Assembly (NCBI RefSeq): GCF_000313135.1
Contig: NW_004457702.1
Span: forward strand, 186,001-250,000
Reading direction: 5' to 3'
Origin: Acanthamoeba castellanii str. Neff
Taxonomy: Eukaryota > Discosea > Longamoebia > Acanthamoebidae
Length of the DNA stretch: 64,000 nucleotides
How positions within the stretch are numbered: position 1 is the stretch's first letter; the number at the start of each line of letters is the position of its first letter. A program made the translations under genes and the position numbers. This document shows, one piece after another, positions 40,253 through 51,400 of the stretch. The notes under the pieces are model-generated. The model saw only the letters and a program-made list of their open reading frames with translations. It was not told the origin of the DNA and did not search any database.

Positions 40253-40515
40253 AAGAGCAATTAAATCACCTCCGAGATTAAATCATAACTTAATCCTACA
40301 TAAATGCCGTTATTGATGTTTACTCTCGAGCGGCAAAGCAGATAGGCAGGTGTACCATTGGATGCAGTGACGTTTGCAGGTTATCTTTCAATTAATCCTC
40401 GCTGCCGTGGAAAAGTCGGCCTATTAGTATTTTTTTGTATTTTTTACTTATTACGTATTTTTGTATATTTTTTTTTTTACAAATTATTGTCTACGCCCAT
40501 GCGCCACGGCTGAAG

Positions 40516-42357
40516 ATGGACAGGCTCTCGACACATCGAAGCTTGGTCGCGGCAGCGGTGGCCCTTGTGCTGTTCTCTTGCGTGTCTGCTGCCGCCGCAA
40601 CCAGCGGGACGGTCACCTACGGCTGCAGCCCGGTAAACCACAACGACACCTCGGCCTGGCTCTCCGTTTCGCGTGGCCTTTTCCGAGACAGCGTGTACCA
40701 ATACTGGCTCTCCCAGTCCTACGCCTACCTGACCCACGTCCAGTATCCTCCCCCTCTTCGTTTTCGTTCTTTTTGCCTTCGTAACCCCGCCCTTTTTATG
40801 CCTCGGTGCGTGTGCGGTGTGGGCGCGTGCGTGCGGTCGGGCGTGTGCGGTCGGGCGTGTGCGGTCGGGTGCGTGCTGTGGTGTTGTTTGACATGTGCGG
40901 CAACAGACAAGATATTGTTGGTACGACGACGTGGCCACTGCCGCCGACAGTCGCTCCGATCAACGGGCTGGTGCTGTCGGTGAATTGGACCTCCCACGGC
41001 TTCTACGATTCGGTGCGCGTGCTGCTGCAAGACGCGCAGAACTGCGTCTACGACTACGACATCCCCACGCTCAAGCCGTGGGCCTACACCCTGCGGCACA
41101 GGCACTGCTACAACGCGTCGCTGCCGCTGTGGACCAAGATCGTGCCGGACAACATCAACGACGTGGACCAAGTCAAACATATCTACTTGGTCTCGCCCGA
41201 CTACGTCGCCGCCCTCTCCTTCGACACCACCTTGCCCACCACTATCGTGAAGGTATGTGTTTGTGCCAGGCCGCGTGTGTCGTGTCGTGCTCGCCGTGTC
41301 GTGTCGCACGCTAAATCGGCCCTCGATTAGATACCACGCGGAGATGTACCGATGACATCGGTCGTGGGTGCGAGCTACCAGAGCAATGACGGCAACGACG
41401 ACCAGCTCTACGTCATTCGCTCCAACGACTCGCCGAGCAAGCCCTCCGAGATTCTCAACTTCGTTGTCAGGACTGCAGAGCAGGGACCGGACCTGCGCTT
41501 CGGCCATGTGACCTACCTCGAGGGCGAGTCCGACACGCTGTTCACCAACGACAACTCGACGCAGCTTATGTGGACGCAGGTGGTGCCCAACTGGCAGAAC
41601 ACGGGCACGACGCAGGGCGTTCTGTTCGACTACAGCCTGCAGGCCCCGCGCTTCTTCCGCCGCGGCGAGCTCGACTTCAGCGGATCGCCCAACGTAACGA
41701 CTCCCACGAGCTCACACGCACACGGATCACCGCACATGCACCACCGCACTCGCTGCACGCTCACGCGAGAGCTGACTATGGTGATTGAGTGACCGACAGG
41801 CGAAATGGGGGACGCACGCCTTCAGCCGGGTGCCAGGCGTCGAGGCGATGATGATCACCACGGCCAACCAGACCAACTCGGCAGGTGCAGTGGTTTGCTC
41901 AGTCATTTTGTGAGCGAGTGGTGTCTCATCAGCACTGAGTTAAATGTGTCGTTTATCGTGCAATATGCGTGCGCTGTGTTTCGCTTGTCCCAGGGTTCGA
42001 TATACATGTGGTCTACCTCAATGCGGATCTGCCCAGCCTCTCCTTTGTCGATTCGCTCACCGTGACGGACTCCACACTGCCCTCGCTCGGCCAAGCCATC
42101 GGTACGCGTTTTCGTCTCCGTTAAACCACACGACACACACGACAGACGACAAACACGACCCACACCGCACACTCCGCACCGCATCACACGCGGCTGATCT
42201 GGCACTCGCCCGGCTATCAGAGTTCCGCGACAAGTGGGCCGACTTTGCGGCGATGATGGCCACGCACAGCGCCGATGGCTACACGTGCCTGCAGTTGTTC
42301 ATCCACTGCATATCTGACCTGACCCTGTGCTACGGGACCATGCCGCACCCACTGTAG
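40516..42357 (+). CDS. Unknown secreted glycoprotein
   Basis: ATG at 40516 starts a standard signal peptide (hydrophobic VAAAVALVLFSCVSAAA, residues about 10-27). Six exons joined in phase give about 450 residues, including LSVNWTSHGFYDSVRVLL, HIYLVSPDYVAALSF, YLEGESDTLFTNDNSTQL and GELDFSGSPN. The last exon ends MMATHSADGYTCLQLFIHC to YGTMPHPL-stop. Several N-glycosylation sequons (NDT, NWT, NAS, NDS, NST) and a few Cys fit an exported protein. No transmembrane segment after the signal and no family that I recognise. It is divergent from the acylase gene. A polyadenylation signal follows the stop by 20 bp. Confidence 0.75.
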
Positions 42358-42376
42358 AGCTTCCACTTGTACAATT

Positions 42377-42382
42377 AATAAA
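42377..42382 (+). terminator. AATAAA polyadenylation signal
   Basis: AATAAA 20 bp downstream of the stop codon of the secreted glycoprotein gene. The next promoter module begins right after it. Confidence 0.6.
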
Positions 42383-42393
42383 AAGGATTTTGC

Positions 42394-42401
42394 TGACGTC
42401 A
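42394..42401. promoter_or_regulatory. CRE-like palindrome TGACGTCA, copy A
   Basis: Perfect TGACGTCA palindrome 269 bp before the ATG of the first small secreted gene, followed by ACC and then GGTTGCA. The same arrangement is found at 44396 before the paralogue. Confidence 0.5.
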
Positions 42402-42484
42402 CCTACGGTTGCAAACCACGTGATTGGACAGAGCCTGCTCTGCTGGGACGTCCCAGGGCAGCGGAAGAGGATCAACGGCGTATT

Positions 42485-42574
42485 GTGTCGGCAACAAATG
42501 AGGAAAGGATATGGAAGCGACCAACCAGCAGCCTAGTATGTGGGGGCACAGCTCACCGCTCCACCTACTAAAGG
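42485..42574 (+). repeat. 90-bp direct repeat upstream of secreted paralogue A
   Basis: This 90-bp block is identical, base for base, to 44507-44596. It ends 88 bp before the ATG at 42663. Its 3' end holds CTACTAAAGG, a possible TATA variant. The flanks diverge immediately on both sides apart from the shared CRE-like site farther upstream, so it looks like a promoter module. Confidence 0.9.
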
Positions 42575-42662
42575 GCCCCCCCACCACCACCAGGCGTCAT
42601 CTTCACCTTCTCTACCATCGACCACAGTAGTAGCACACTCAACAGCTCAACAACAACAAACG

Positions 42663-43116
42663 ATGAAATCCTTCACCTTCGCCGCTCTCTTCGTGCTCGC
42701 CTGCCTGCTTGTGGCGTCAGCCCTTGCCGACTCAGGCGACAGCGAACGCCGCCCTGGTGGTTCCGGCGCTGGTGGCTCTCGCCCCGGGCCTCCAGGTGAT
42801 GCTCCTGGTGGCGCTCCTGGTGGCACTGGTGGCTCGACCGTGGAGGAGGACGACATGGCCACCTTGTTCAACAGCATCAACGGAGCAAATGGCAGTACGT
42901 CCTTCCACCACGGCCTTATGGCGTGAGTGAATTCCTTCGCTCGCCTCATGCTTAGTGACTGACACACGCTCCTCCGGGTCAGTTCTGGGTCCGGACACGT
43001 TCTCCCAGCTCTCGGCAGCCACCAGCGGCCACAACGGGCTGGAGAAGCTCGAGATCAACCTGAACATCAAGGTCGTCCTCGTGAAGATCGGCGATAAGAC
43101 CGTCAGGCTCTACTAA
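42663..43116 (+). CDS. Small secreted protein, paralogue A
   Basis: Two exons, 42663-42894 and 42983-43116, joined in phase 1. The protein is about 121 residues. Signal peptide MKSFTFAALFVLACLLVASA, then a Gly/Pro/Ser-rich stretch (GGAPGGTGGS), DDMATLFNSINGANG, and a C-terminal strand-like motif LEKLEINLNIKVVLVKIG ending TVRLY-stop. The paralogue at 44693 has the same layout, intron phase and C-terminal motif. No known family. Probably exported; function unknown. An AATAAA is found at 43172. Confidence 0.85.
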
Positions 43117-43171
43117 AATGAACACGCACTGTTTGCCAATGCCAATTCTCTCTCTCTCCTTCAACATCAGC

Positions 43172-43177
43172 AATAAA
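43172..43177 (+). terminator. AATAAA polyadenylation signal
   Basis: AATAAA 56 bp after the stop codon of secreted paralogue A. Confidence 0.5.
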
Positions 43178-43528
43178 AACCACATTTCCACACTACTTAT
43201 CTCTCTGTAATCCAAGTCCTTTGGGTGCTCCGGGCGTTATGGCGCCATACTGCACAATGATACAATGAAACAATTACATTTATGCAAGCTTCTTGCATGT
43301 CTCAGTTCCAGTTTGGAGGTCGTTGCCATGGCTAGTTCACGTGTGCCGGAAAACAATTGGGCGCCACGTAACCACGCACTCTTCGTTCGACTGTTCGCCG
43401 GTCGGCATGCGAGGAATGCCGCAAGAATGGAGGATCAGCGAATGCCCGAGAAAAAGAATGAAAGGGGCTGTCCAAAAGAACGAAAAACGACAGACGCAAG
43501 GTGGGGACGTGGTGGGCGACTTACGTGG

Positions 43529-43536
43529 TATAAAGG
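43529..43536 (+). promoter_or_regulatory. TATA box (TATAAAGG) before the 43.7-kb gene
   Basis: TATAAAGG 185 bp before the ATG at 43721, in a 600-bp stretch (43117-43720) with no convincing gene. A 348-base open frame there overlaps this box, has no recognisable protein features and is not called. Confidence 0.5.
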
Positions 43537-43720
43537 CAACCAGGTGAGGACCAGGCACAACTCACCAAAAGGCCAGAGAAACCAGCAAACTCGCTTTCTC
43601 ACTCTCGGCTGAGCACATCAACACGCACACACACACTCGGTAGCCGGTCAAGCAAGCAAGCAAATCGATTCAGCTCTCCTCTCCGATCATCACTTTGCAT
43701 TTTTGCCGATTTCCGTCAAG

Positions 43721-44140
43721 ATGACGCTCGTTCTTTCGCGGCCCGCTACTCCTTCATCTCCTTCCCCGCTCCGCACTTCCCAATTCGCGGCCCAATTCAA
43801 CCAGCGGCTGACGGCGATGCAGCTCTCCGCTGCGGCCGCGGCCACTGCTGCGGTGGAGGTCGCCTCCCACGGCGACGATGAGACGGCGCTGGTGGACCTG
43901 ACGATGAACAAGATGACGCTCGATGAGGACCTCTCACCGCGCCGGAAGCGCAAGAGGTCCAATGCGGTGCTTGTTCGAGTGGAGCCACCCAAGAAGACGC
44001 CACGAGCGCATCGACGGAATCAGCATCGACCATCATCCCCGGTCATCGACGACGATGAGACGTCGACCGAAGTGGGAGATGAGAGCGCTACCACGACGTC
44101 TACCTCTCCTAGCAGCACCGTCGAGGAGCCGGTCTACTAA
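43721..44140 (+). CDS. Hypothetical protein, 139 residues, intronless
   Basis: A single exon from ATG 43721 (MTLVLSRPATPSSPSPLRTS) to EEPVY-stop. An Ala-rich helix (MQLSAAAAATAAVEVA) is followed by an acidic stretch, a basic cluster PRRKRKRSN that could be a nuclear localisation signal, and a Ser/Thr-rich end. It is preceded by a TATA box. No family recognised. It sits between the two secreted paralogues but is unrelated to them. Confidence 0.6.
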   Translation: MTLVLSRPATPSSPSPLRTSQFAAQFNQRLTAMQLSAAAAATAAVEVASHGDDETALVDLTMNKMTLDEDLSPRRKRKRSNAVLVRVEPPKKTPRAHRRNQHRPSSPVIDDDETSTEVGDESATTTSTSPSSTVEEPVY

Positions 44141-44395
44141 TCGCAAGAGATTTTTGTGTAGAGCTACAAATCACCCCATTCACCATGTACACTACCGCCA
44201 GTGAGTTCCAGTGGGACTCACACTGAACAAATGTAAATACATCACAACCCCCCACCACTCGAGCATAGTGGCCTCTCATTTTGAAACACATCGCATTCCA
44301 TTCAGTCAATCTTTCAACAATTTAAATTCCAGCATACTTTTCTTCGAACTGACTTGGCCATCGCAACGGTTGGTTGTCGGCCAGTGGCGATGCGC

Positions 44396-44403
44396 TGACG
44401 TCA
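44396..44403. promoter_or_regulatory. CRE-like palindrome TGACGTCA, copy B
   Basis: Perfect TGACGTCA 297 bp before the ATG at 44693, again followed by ACC and GGTTGCA. Its position relative to the 90-bp repeat is similar but not identical to copy A (103 against 83 bp between them). Confidence 0.5.
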
Positions 44404-44506
44404 CCAATGGTTGCAGTGCGAACCACAAGAAGGACAGCCACAGAGGCGTACCGGGTGGCAGCGGCTATGGGAAGAGGATCATGCAGCGACGGCGTGGCCT
44501 TGATGA

Positions 44507-44596
44507 GTGTCGGCAACAAATGAGGAAAGGATATGGAAGCGACCAACCAGCAGCCTAGTATGTGGGGGCACAGCTCACCGCTCCACCTACTAAAGG
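44507..44596 (+). repeat. 90-bp direct repeat upstream of secreted paralogue B
   Basis: Identical to 42485-42574 over all 90 bases, ending 96 bp before the ATG at 44693. The regions around it are only loosely similar. Confidence 0.9.
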
Positions 44597-44692
44597 ATCC
44601 CCCACCCACCCCACCACAAGCTTACTATCTCCACCACCCAACAACCAGCATCAACACAGCACTGCTCGCCACAGAACATCACAATCAAGAGA

Positions 44693-45087
44693 ATGAAGAC
44701 TTCGCTCCTCGCCGCCCTGTTCCTCTTCGCCTTCCTCTTCTTCGCTTCGGCACTCGCCCAGCGTGGCCAAGAAGACGAAGGCGCCGCGGAAGTAGACCCT
44801 GAACTTGCCGAGCTCAACGCCTTCTTCAAGAACCTCATTCCCGGGGCCGACACCAGTACGCTGCCCCCTCCCCTGCTTCCCCCTGCCCTGGGAGGTGACT
44901 AAGACCTTTCCTTTCTCCGCTTCCTGTAGCGCTTGATGCAGATCAGTTGTCGCAGATCAACACTGCCCTCGGCCGCAGTGGTCCTCGCGGCGATGGCTCG
45001 AAGATCATCGAGGTCAACATCAACCTCAAGCTCCTCCTCATCAAGCTGGCCCACGGAGGCTTCGGCCTCTACAACAACAAGGACTGA
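44693..45087 (+). CDS. Small secreted protein, paralogue B
   Basis: Exons 44693-44855 and 44930-45087, joined in phase 1. About 106 residues. Signal peptide MKTSLLAALFLFAFLFFASA, an acidic segment (EDEGAAEVDPELAELNAF), then QLSQINTALG and the C-terminal motif KIIEVNINLKLLLIKLAHGG ending YNNKD-stop. It aligns with paralogue A at the signal peptide, at the phase-1 intron and at the C-terminal hydrophobic motif, but lacks the Gly/Pro-rich stretch. If the intron is kept, translation stops at 44902. Confidence 0.85.
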
Positions 45088-45191
45088 GCCAGACGTCTGT
45101 GGACCGCACACGCACCTGACGAAAGTGATGAGTGTACACGTGCGTCCCATCAACAACATTAACAACATTTACATCAACATCAACAACAGCA

Positions 45192-46369
45192 TTACAACGT
45201 CTCGCTTTCCACTCGCTCGGTCCTTCGTGGCCTCTCTATGGCGCTGGCGTGGTCGGCCGGGATGCAGGTAGGCGAACAGGAAAGAGCCAGGAAGGGCTCG
45301 GTCGTCAGTCCCTGCGACCAAGTCGCGTAGACCGTGTCCCAATAGGGCCTGCATGCGTCACATCGTTAGTAGAACCACACGGCGATTGCCAGAAGCACAC
45401 GCACATCCCGCAGGGACACCTACCCGAGGCACACGGAGCACTGCTTTGCCGCGCGCAGGTAGTCGCGAAGCGTAGTGGGCAGGAGGACGTGATCAGCGTC
45501 GCCAGTGGGCAGGTTTCGCCTCAATATCGTTCGTCCAGCCAGCTCTTGCAACGTTGGCGGTCCTGCACACGCACATCGCACACACCGCACACGCCAGAGG
45601 TGAATGGCGATGAGCAAGGCGGGCATAAAGGGAACACGGGATCGGTGGATGCACCTGTTGGGAAGTGGGGCAGCGGAGGCAGCCCCGCGGGGAGCACCAT
45701 CTCCTCGCCGGACGGGACGAGGGAGGTGTGGTGTATCTCGTAGGGAAGCCACCGCTGGCCGCACGGCGCGTACATGAAAGGCTCCAGCGAACGCAGCTTG
45801 CCCAGTCGTCCTATCTTGGGCGACAGACTTCGCAACTGTGTAGAGCGCAACCGTCAACCGTTAGATCGAGTGGTGCGTGTGTCGTGTGGTGTCGTGTGTG
45901 TCGTGTGTCGTGTGTCGTGTGTGGTGAGTGAGGGAAGTGCATGCTTTGGTGGCGTAGCATTCCAGGGAGACGAGGTTGGAGCACTTCCAAATGCCCTCAG
46001 GCAGTAAGGGCAAGTTGTAGTGAAGAAAGCTGGCCTTGACGATGCCGCGTGCGCACTGCCCAGCCCAACGGTTACGCTGTCCTCTTCTTCTCATTCTTGG
46101 GCAGACTCTGTGCGAGGTGGAGGGGAACCTGCTCGCGCTCTTCATCGACCATGGCCTCCGTTGTGTTCAAGAATCGTGCCCGCAGGCGATGCTCCACCTC
46201 TTGCTTGAACACCAGCATCCGACTGTGCCGCACCAGCTGAATCAAAAGAATTCAGATCATCCAGTCCAAAAGGTACGCGCAACAAGACGGTACATACGTC
46301 GAGGCGTTCGTCCTCTGTGAGTGGTGAGGCGGGTCGGTAGGGATTGCCCTCCGTCAGGTCCTCTTCCAT
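45192..46369 (-). CDS. Leucine-rich-repeat protein with CxxC C-terminal module
   Basis: ATG at 46369 (MEEDLTEGNPYRPASPLTED). Five or six exons. Leucine-rich repeats are visible in NLPLLPEGIWKCSNLVSLEC and LRSLSPKIGRLGKLRSLE. The C-terminal region reads PPTLQELAGRTILRRNLP, LLPTTLRDYLRAAKQCSVCL, GPYWDTVYATW, a module I know from fungal and animal LRR proteins where a pair of Cys follows an AK helix. The stop is at 45192-45194. Probably a cytosolic scaffold; function unknown. An intron at 45880-45930 is filled with GTGTCGTG. Confidence 0.7.
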
Positions 46370-46465
46370 GGTGCGATGAGATAAAATAATAATTTTAAAT
46401 AATAATAAATAATAAATAATCAATAAACCAGCGAAATATTTTTTAATTTCTGACCGCGTCCGGGT

Positions 46466-48338
46466 CTAGGCCGTTCGGGCCTTCTTGGGCCGCTGCGAGT
46501 TGCCACCGGCTTGCTTGCCCTTGGGACCGCCACCGCCACCACCGGAGCGCTTGGGCTTGTGCTTGGCACCTCCGCTCTCCATCCGCTTTCGCTTCCGCTC
46601 CACGCGCAGCGCAGCGCCCTGCATGGACTGCATGCCCTGGTACGGCCGGCTGGTGGCTCCACCCTGACCCTGGTGGTAAACACACGCGCGTAAGTGACGA
46701 AAAAGGACGCGTGCGTTGGTGCGTGTGTGTGTGTCGTGGTGTTACCTTGAAATTGCCTTTGGTGGCGGGTCCTTTGAGGGCGCCCTGCTGTTGCTGGTGG
46801 TTGGAGGCCTTGAACACGCGGATCTGCCGACCCTGCAGCTCGCTCTCGTGGAGTGACAGCGCACCCAGCAGGTCGTCCTTGTTCTGTTGTTCGTCACCAG
46901 ACAGACAGACAAACAAAAAACAGTCAATCCCTCTGGCACGACGTGCGACCGCACGCGCGTACGGGTGGCCTGGTGTGTGGTGCGTACCTCAAACTCGACA
47001 AAGCCAAAGCCTTTGCCCATGAAGGTGGCCGAGTCGCGCACGATACGAACGCGCTTGACCGTTCCGGCGGACTCGAAGTGACTTCGCAGCTCCTCGTCCC
47101 TGATCGCTGCACATCCGACACGTGTGAGCCAGTAAGCACCCAAGGCAACGACTGGGGCATGTCTGTCGTACAGAAAGGAAGGTTGCCGACAAAGGCCGCG
47201 CGGGCCATGTTCCACGTGGGCGCGTACGCCAAGTCGACACTGAGGTGAGCCACGCCGTCGCTGAGTTCAATCTAAAGGTGTGGTGCGTGGCGGCGTGAGT
47301 AGACGTAGGTGGAGGAACGCGGTAGCTACAGCGGCGGAGGAAGGAAATCTTGGAAGGAGCACCTTTGTGTTGTTGGCGGCGAGGGCCTTGAGGGCCGAGT
47401 CCTTCTCGGCGAACACGACGTAGACGTTGCACGTGTCGCGGTCGGGATGGAAGTGCTTGCCCAGGAAAGCAGCCTGATCACATCACAAGCATTTCAGTCT
47501 CCACACACGCACACACACGCACACACACGCACACACCTTCTTGTCGCCATTCTTACGCTTGGGGAAGGCGAAGGCGACCGATCGGAATCGGATGGACTGG
47601 ATCTTGCCGTACGGGGCAAAGATTCGGCGCAACTCCTTCTTGGTCACGGTCACGGGCACGTTACCCACGAAGATGGTGCACTCCTTCTTCTTCTCGGCGT
47701 CCATTTCTCCTTCTCCATCCTCCTCCTCGTCTTCGTCTTCTTCGCTATCCTCCTCTGCCTCCACAGGCTCCTCCTTCTTTGTCTCCTCCACTTCTTCCTC
47801 TTTGTCGGTGTCGTCTTTCTTTGGCTTCTTGCTCTTCTTTTTGCTCGACTTGCTGGCCTCTTCTTTCTCCACCTTCTTGTTCTTGTTCTTGTCCTTGTCG
47901 TCTTCGTCCTTCTTTCGCTTACCGCTGGCATCTGCGGGCGAGCGATAAACAAACACAATTAATCAAATGCAGATTAAAGTAGTACAACTTGGACCTCGCT
48001 GGCCGTTCGATATCTGATTTAATTAAACATAATCTTGGGCGATGTGTAAACGATGTGGAGAAATGGGCGTACCAGCAGCGGCAGCAACGCGGGGTGAAGG
48101 AGGAGGCGGGGGCGGCGACTTCTTCTTCGCCGGAAGTGGCGGGGGTGCATTGAAGAGCGCAATGAGGGTCGGATTGACCGTCGATTCCTCCTTGGCGGCC
48201 TTTGTGGGCAGCTTCAGCTTGCTGCATGGTGGCCAAACAAAATTAATCGCGATCTATAAGCCAGATCTGAAGCGATTTTTTCTTGAAAAGAAGGCAAGAA
48301 AGAGAAAAGGCGATGTACCTTGACTTGGTGCTCTCCAT
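46466..48338 (-). CDS. RBM34: RBM34/Nop12-like nucleolar RNA-binding protein
   Basis: ATG at 48338 in a tiny exon (MESTKSK). The next exon is Pro-rich; the following one is Lys/Glu/Asp-rich (KKVEKEEASKSSKKKSKKPK). RRM1 reads TIFVGNVPVTVTKKELRRIF with FGKI-like YGKIQSIRFRSVAFA. RRM2 reads AAFVGNLPF, IRDEELRSHFESAGTVKRVR, and the RNP1 KGFGFVEFE. The C-terminus is Gly/Lys-rich (PKRSGGGGGGPKGKQAGG) and ends KKARTA-stop. The pair of RRMs with the FRSVAF wording is that of RBM34/Nop12, a factor in 60S ribosome assembly. It is 97 bp downstream of the LRR gene start on the same strand and divergent from RIC1, with 153 bp between starts. Confidence 0.9.
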
Positions 48339-48491
48339 TTTGTGTGATCGACGGCGTGCGTGTACGGAAGATGAAAATCTGGTGATTACCGCTTCCGTAA
48401 ATTCCCTTCCTGGCGGAGTTGTAGTGCCACGTCAGCTGAGTTCACCCTTGTTTATTCTTTTTTAATCGATTAAAAAAAATCCAACACACAG

Positions 48492-51400
48492 ATGTACTTC
48501 GCGAGTGGGTGGCCCAAGCGGTATCGCCACAGCCACGACGATGGACCGCTGCTCGCCCTTCAGCACAACGTGACGCGCACCCATTTTGTGGTGCTGTCGC
48601 CCCACTGCCTCTCCCTGTGGTCTGGCGGCCAAGTACGTGCTGCGCGATTCGATTTAATTTGCCTTTATTCGCGTATTTTACAGCACAAGCGATTAAATGG
48701 AGCTGAGATTAAAGAAAGGGCGATTTAAATATTTAACTTTAATCAAATTGTTTTAGGATTCGGTGTTGCTTGCGTCGGTGGCGCTGCCGGCTTCGCTGCG
48801 AACCAAGTACGGACTCAACCGGTCCGTCGAGTGGAGCGCGGACAGCAGCCTGATCGCCGTGCTCGTACATACATCCTCTTGTCACCCACACTTCTACGCA
48901 GGCACAAGGCTCACATCTTTCATCTCTCCCTCTGGCCGTGCAGCTGCAGAGTGGCCATATCTGCATGTATAACGTCGTGCTGGGCGAGCACAGTGTGCAG
49001 CTGCACGCCGACAGTTCGCTGTTGACCATCGGCTGTGCTGCCAGCCTCGGTACTTACCACTCACTCACACACACACCTGTTCATGTTCATCTGGTAAACT
49101 TGCGTTGTGTGTGTGTGTGTGTGTGTGTGGTGTTGTGTGTGTGTGTGTGTCGCGGGTGTGACAGAGTTACGCGCCTTGCTGCTCACACCTCACGGCGGAG
49201 CTGATTGCATGGCGCGCGGCAGTGGCGAGGTGCTCCTTCCCTCACACACGAACACCACCACTGGGCGCTTGTTGCCCCAATGGTTCGCATTCTCACTTTT
49301 GGTTGTCTTACTCCTCTTTGTGCAGAACGCCGGCACGCTGTTTGTGGTGACGAAGCAGGAGCACCTGTTGACCATCACCTGGTCGGGGCAGATCGTCAGC
49401 GACGTGCCCCTCTCCGGAGTCCCGTTCATCGAAGACTGCTCGTTTTCTTCTTCTTCTTCTCCTTCGGGCCACCACCAGCCTTCGCTCTCCTCACCCTTCA
49501 GCACCCCCACCAAGCAGCGCCTCACCTCTTCGTCTTCGTCTTCATCAGCCTTCGTATCTCCGCACTACACGCGATCGTCATACACGAATCTTCTGCTAGC
49601 CTCCTCAACTCCGACATCACCATCACCATCAACTCCAACACAATCACAACCACAATCACAGCCATCACAGCCACCAACGCCAACAGCTCCCGCTGCTGCT
49701 GCTGCGCCATCTTCGTCGGCAGCGACGGAAGCAGACGGACGACCGCACGAGCCGGTGGTGAGACACATTGTTTATAGCGAGGCGATCGGGGTCCTGGGCA
49801 TAGTATTTACCGACGGGCGAGCGGCGCTGGTCTCTACGGAGAAGCAGCAGGGCGAAGGCAGCAAGCAGGTCATGCGCGGTCACTGGTTGCCCGCTGCCGA
49901 GCACGGGCAGGTGTTGCAAGGTAAATGTCATGTTTCACTTCCCAAACGTTGTTTGGTGCTTTGACTCTGTCCACTCACTTGCGCGCGTCGCTGCGCTTCA
50001 GCCGTGACGTTGCGATTCAACTGCTGCAATCGCTTTGCCGCTGTGGCCTACCAAAGGTACACGAGACACCGTTCTTTTATTGGCTCTGATTGGGCGCACA
50101 TGAGCATGACGATGTGGGTAAACTGACCCACTTGGGCACTAATGCAGCGGTGAGGTCCGCCTGTTTGATATCTCGAGCCCGCGCTATCCCCTCTTCCTCC
50201 GAACAATGGCGCCCACGGACTTCGAGGGGTGCAAGCGAGGTATCGCACTCTGCTCCCCTCCTACACCATTATAGGCCGACATGGTGAAGCTTCCCTCACA
50301 CACGTACACCACCGCACACATCAGATTTTGGTCCGGCCAGTGCGCTGGCCTGGACGCCAGACGGTCGTGCGCTCGCTGTGGGGTGGCTCGGTGGCGGGTT
50401 CGCCCTGTGGTCGTCCTACGGCTCGCGCCTCTGCATATCGCCGGCCAGGTACATAGTTGTGTGTCACCGTATCTCAAGTATTCTTGATTTATCGATTTCT
50501 CTTTGCGCAGTGAGAGTGCGCTCTGCGGCAAGGGCATCGCATCGTTGAGCTGGGGCCGAGAAGGCTATCGACTCTTCCTCACGTCTCCGCCCGACGATTC
50601 CACAGCTTCACCTGCCGGGTTCGAACAGATCAATTTTGTGAAGGCCGCTCACTTCGTCGAGATGCAGGCACGCGCGCGAACATGACACACGACACACACA
50701 CACACACACACACACGAACCGACACTCACTTAGCCTTGCGTGCCGCGTCCCAACCCAAGGCCATGGAAGAAGAGCGGCTCGTGTTGTGGGGCGAGGCAGA
50801 GCTTCTGCTATACTGCCCGCACGAGCTCAACGAAACGATGAAGTGGCAACGCATTCAAGTACGTGCTTTTATTGTTGATTACTCCCACACTCCGCACTCT
50901 TTCTTTCTATTCTTGATGCGTGGGCTGGACTGATGTATGTTGTTTCTTCACCAACAGGTCCCGCAAACTTATATGACAGATAACTGGCCCATCATGGTAC
51001 GTCAGGCGCATGTGCACGGTGTCTCCCACCACCGCACCACCGCACACCAAAGGTAATGATGTTGTTGGGTCCCGTAAGCATGTGGCTGTATCGCCCGAGT
51101 CGGGAGACGTAGCCGTCGCAGGCCGTCGAGGCGTGGCCATCTACTCCGCAGCTGTTCATCGCTGGCGCCTCTTTGGTGATCGCAGCGAGGTGCGTAGTGC
51201 CATGTGAAGCGCGCGTCGCCGAAACTTGACTTAACTCATTGCCCATCGACAGGAGCAAGAACTGGAGTGTCTCGGGATGGCCTGGTATCGGTCGTTGCTC
51301 GTGTTGGCCGTCAAGCGACATCCACACGAGTCCTACCAAGTACGGATTTTTTTGCATTTCTTATAACCTCAGGTGGTGTCTGCAGGGCGCCACTCACCAC

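Noticed and set aside
43265..43612. Open frame of 115 codons before the 43.7-kb gene
   Set aside because: It overlaps a TATA box, has no recognisable features and no similar neighbour; more likely promoter DNA.
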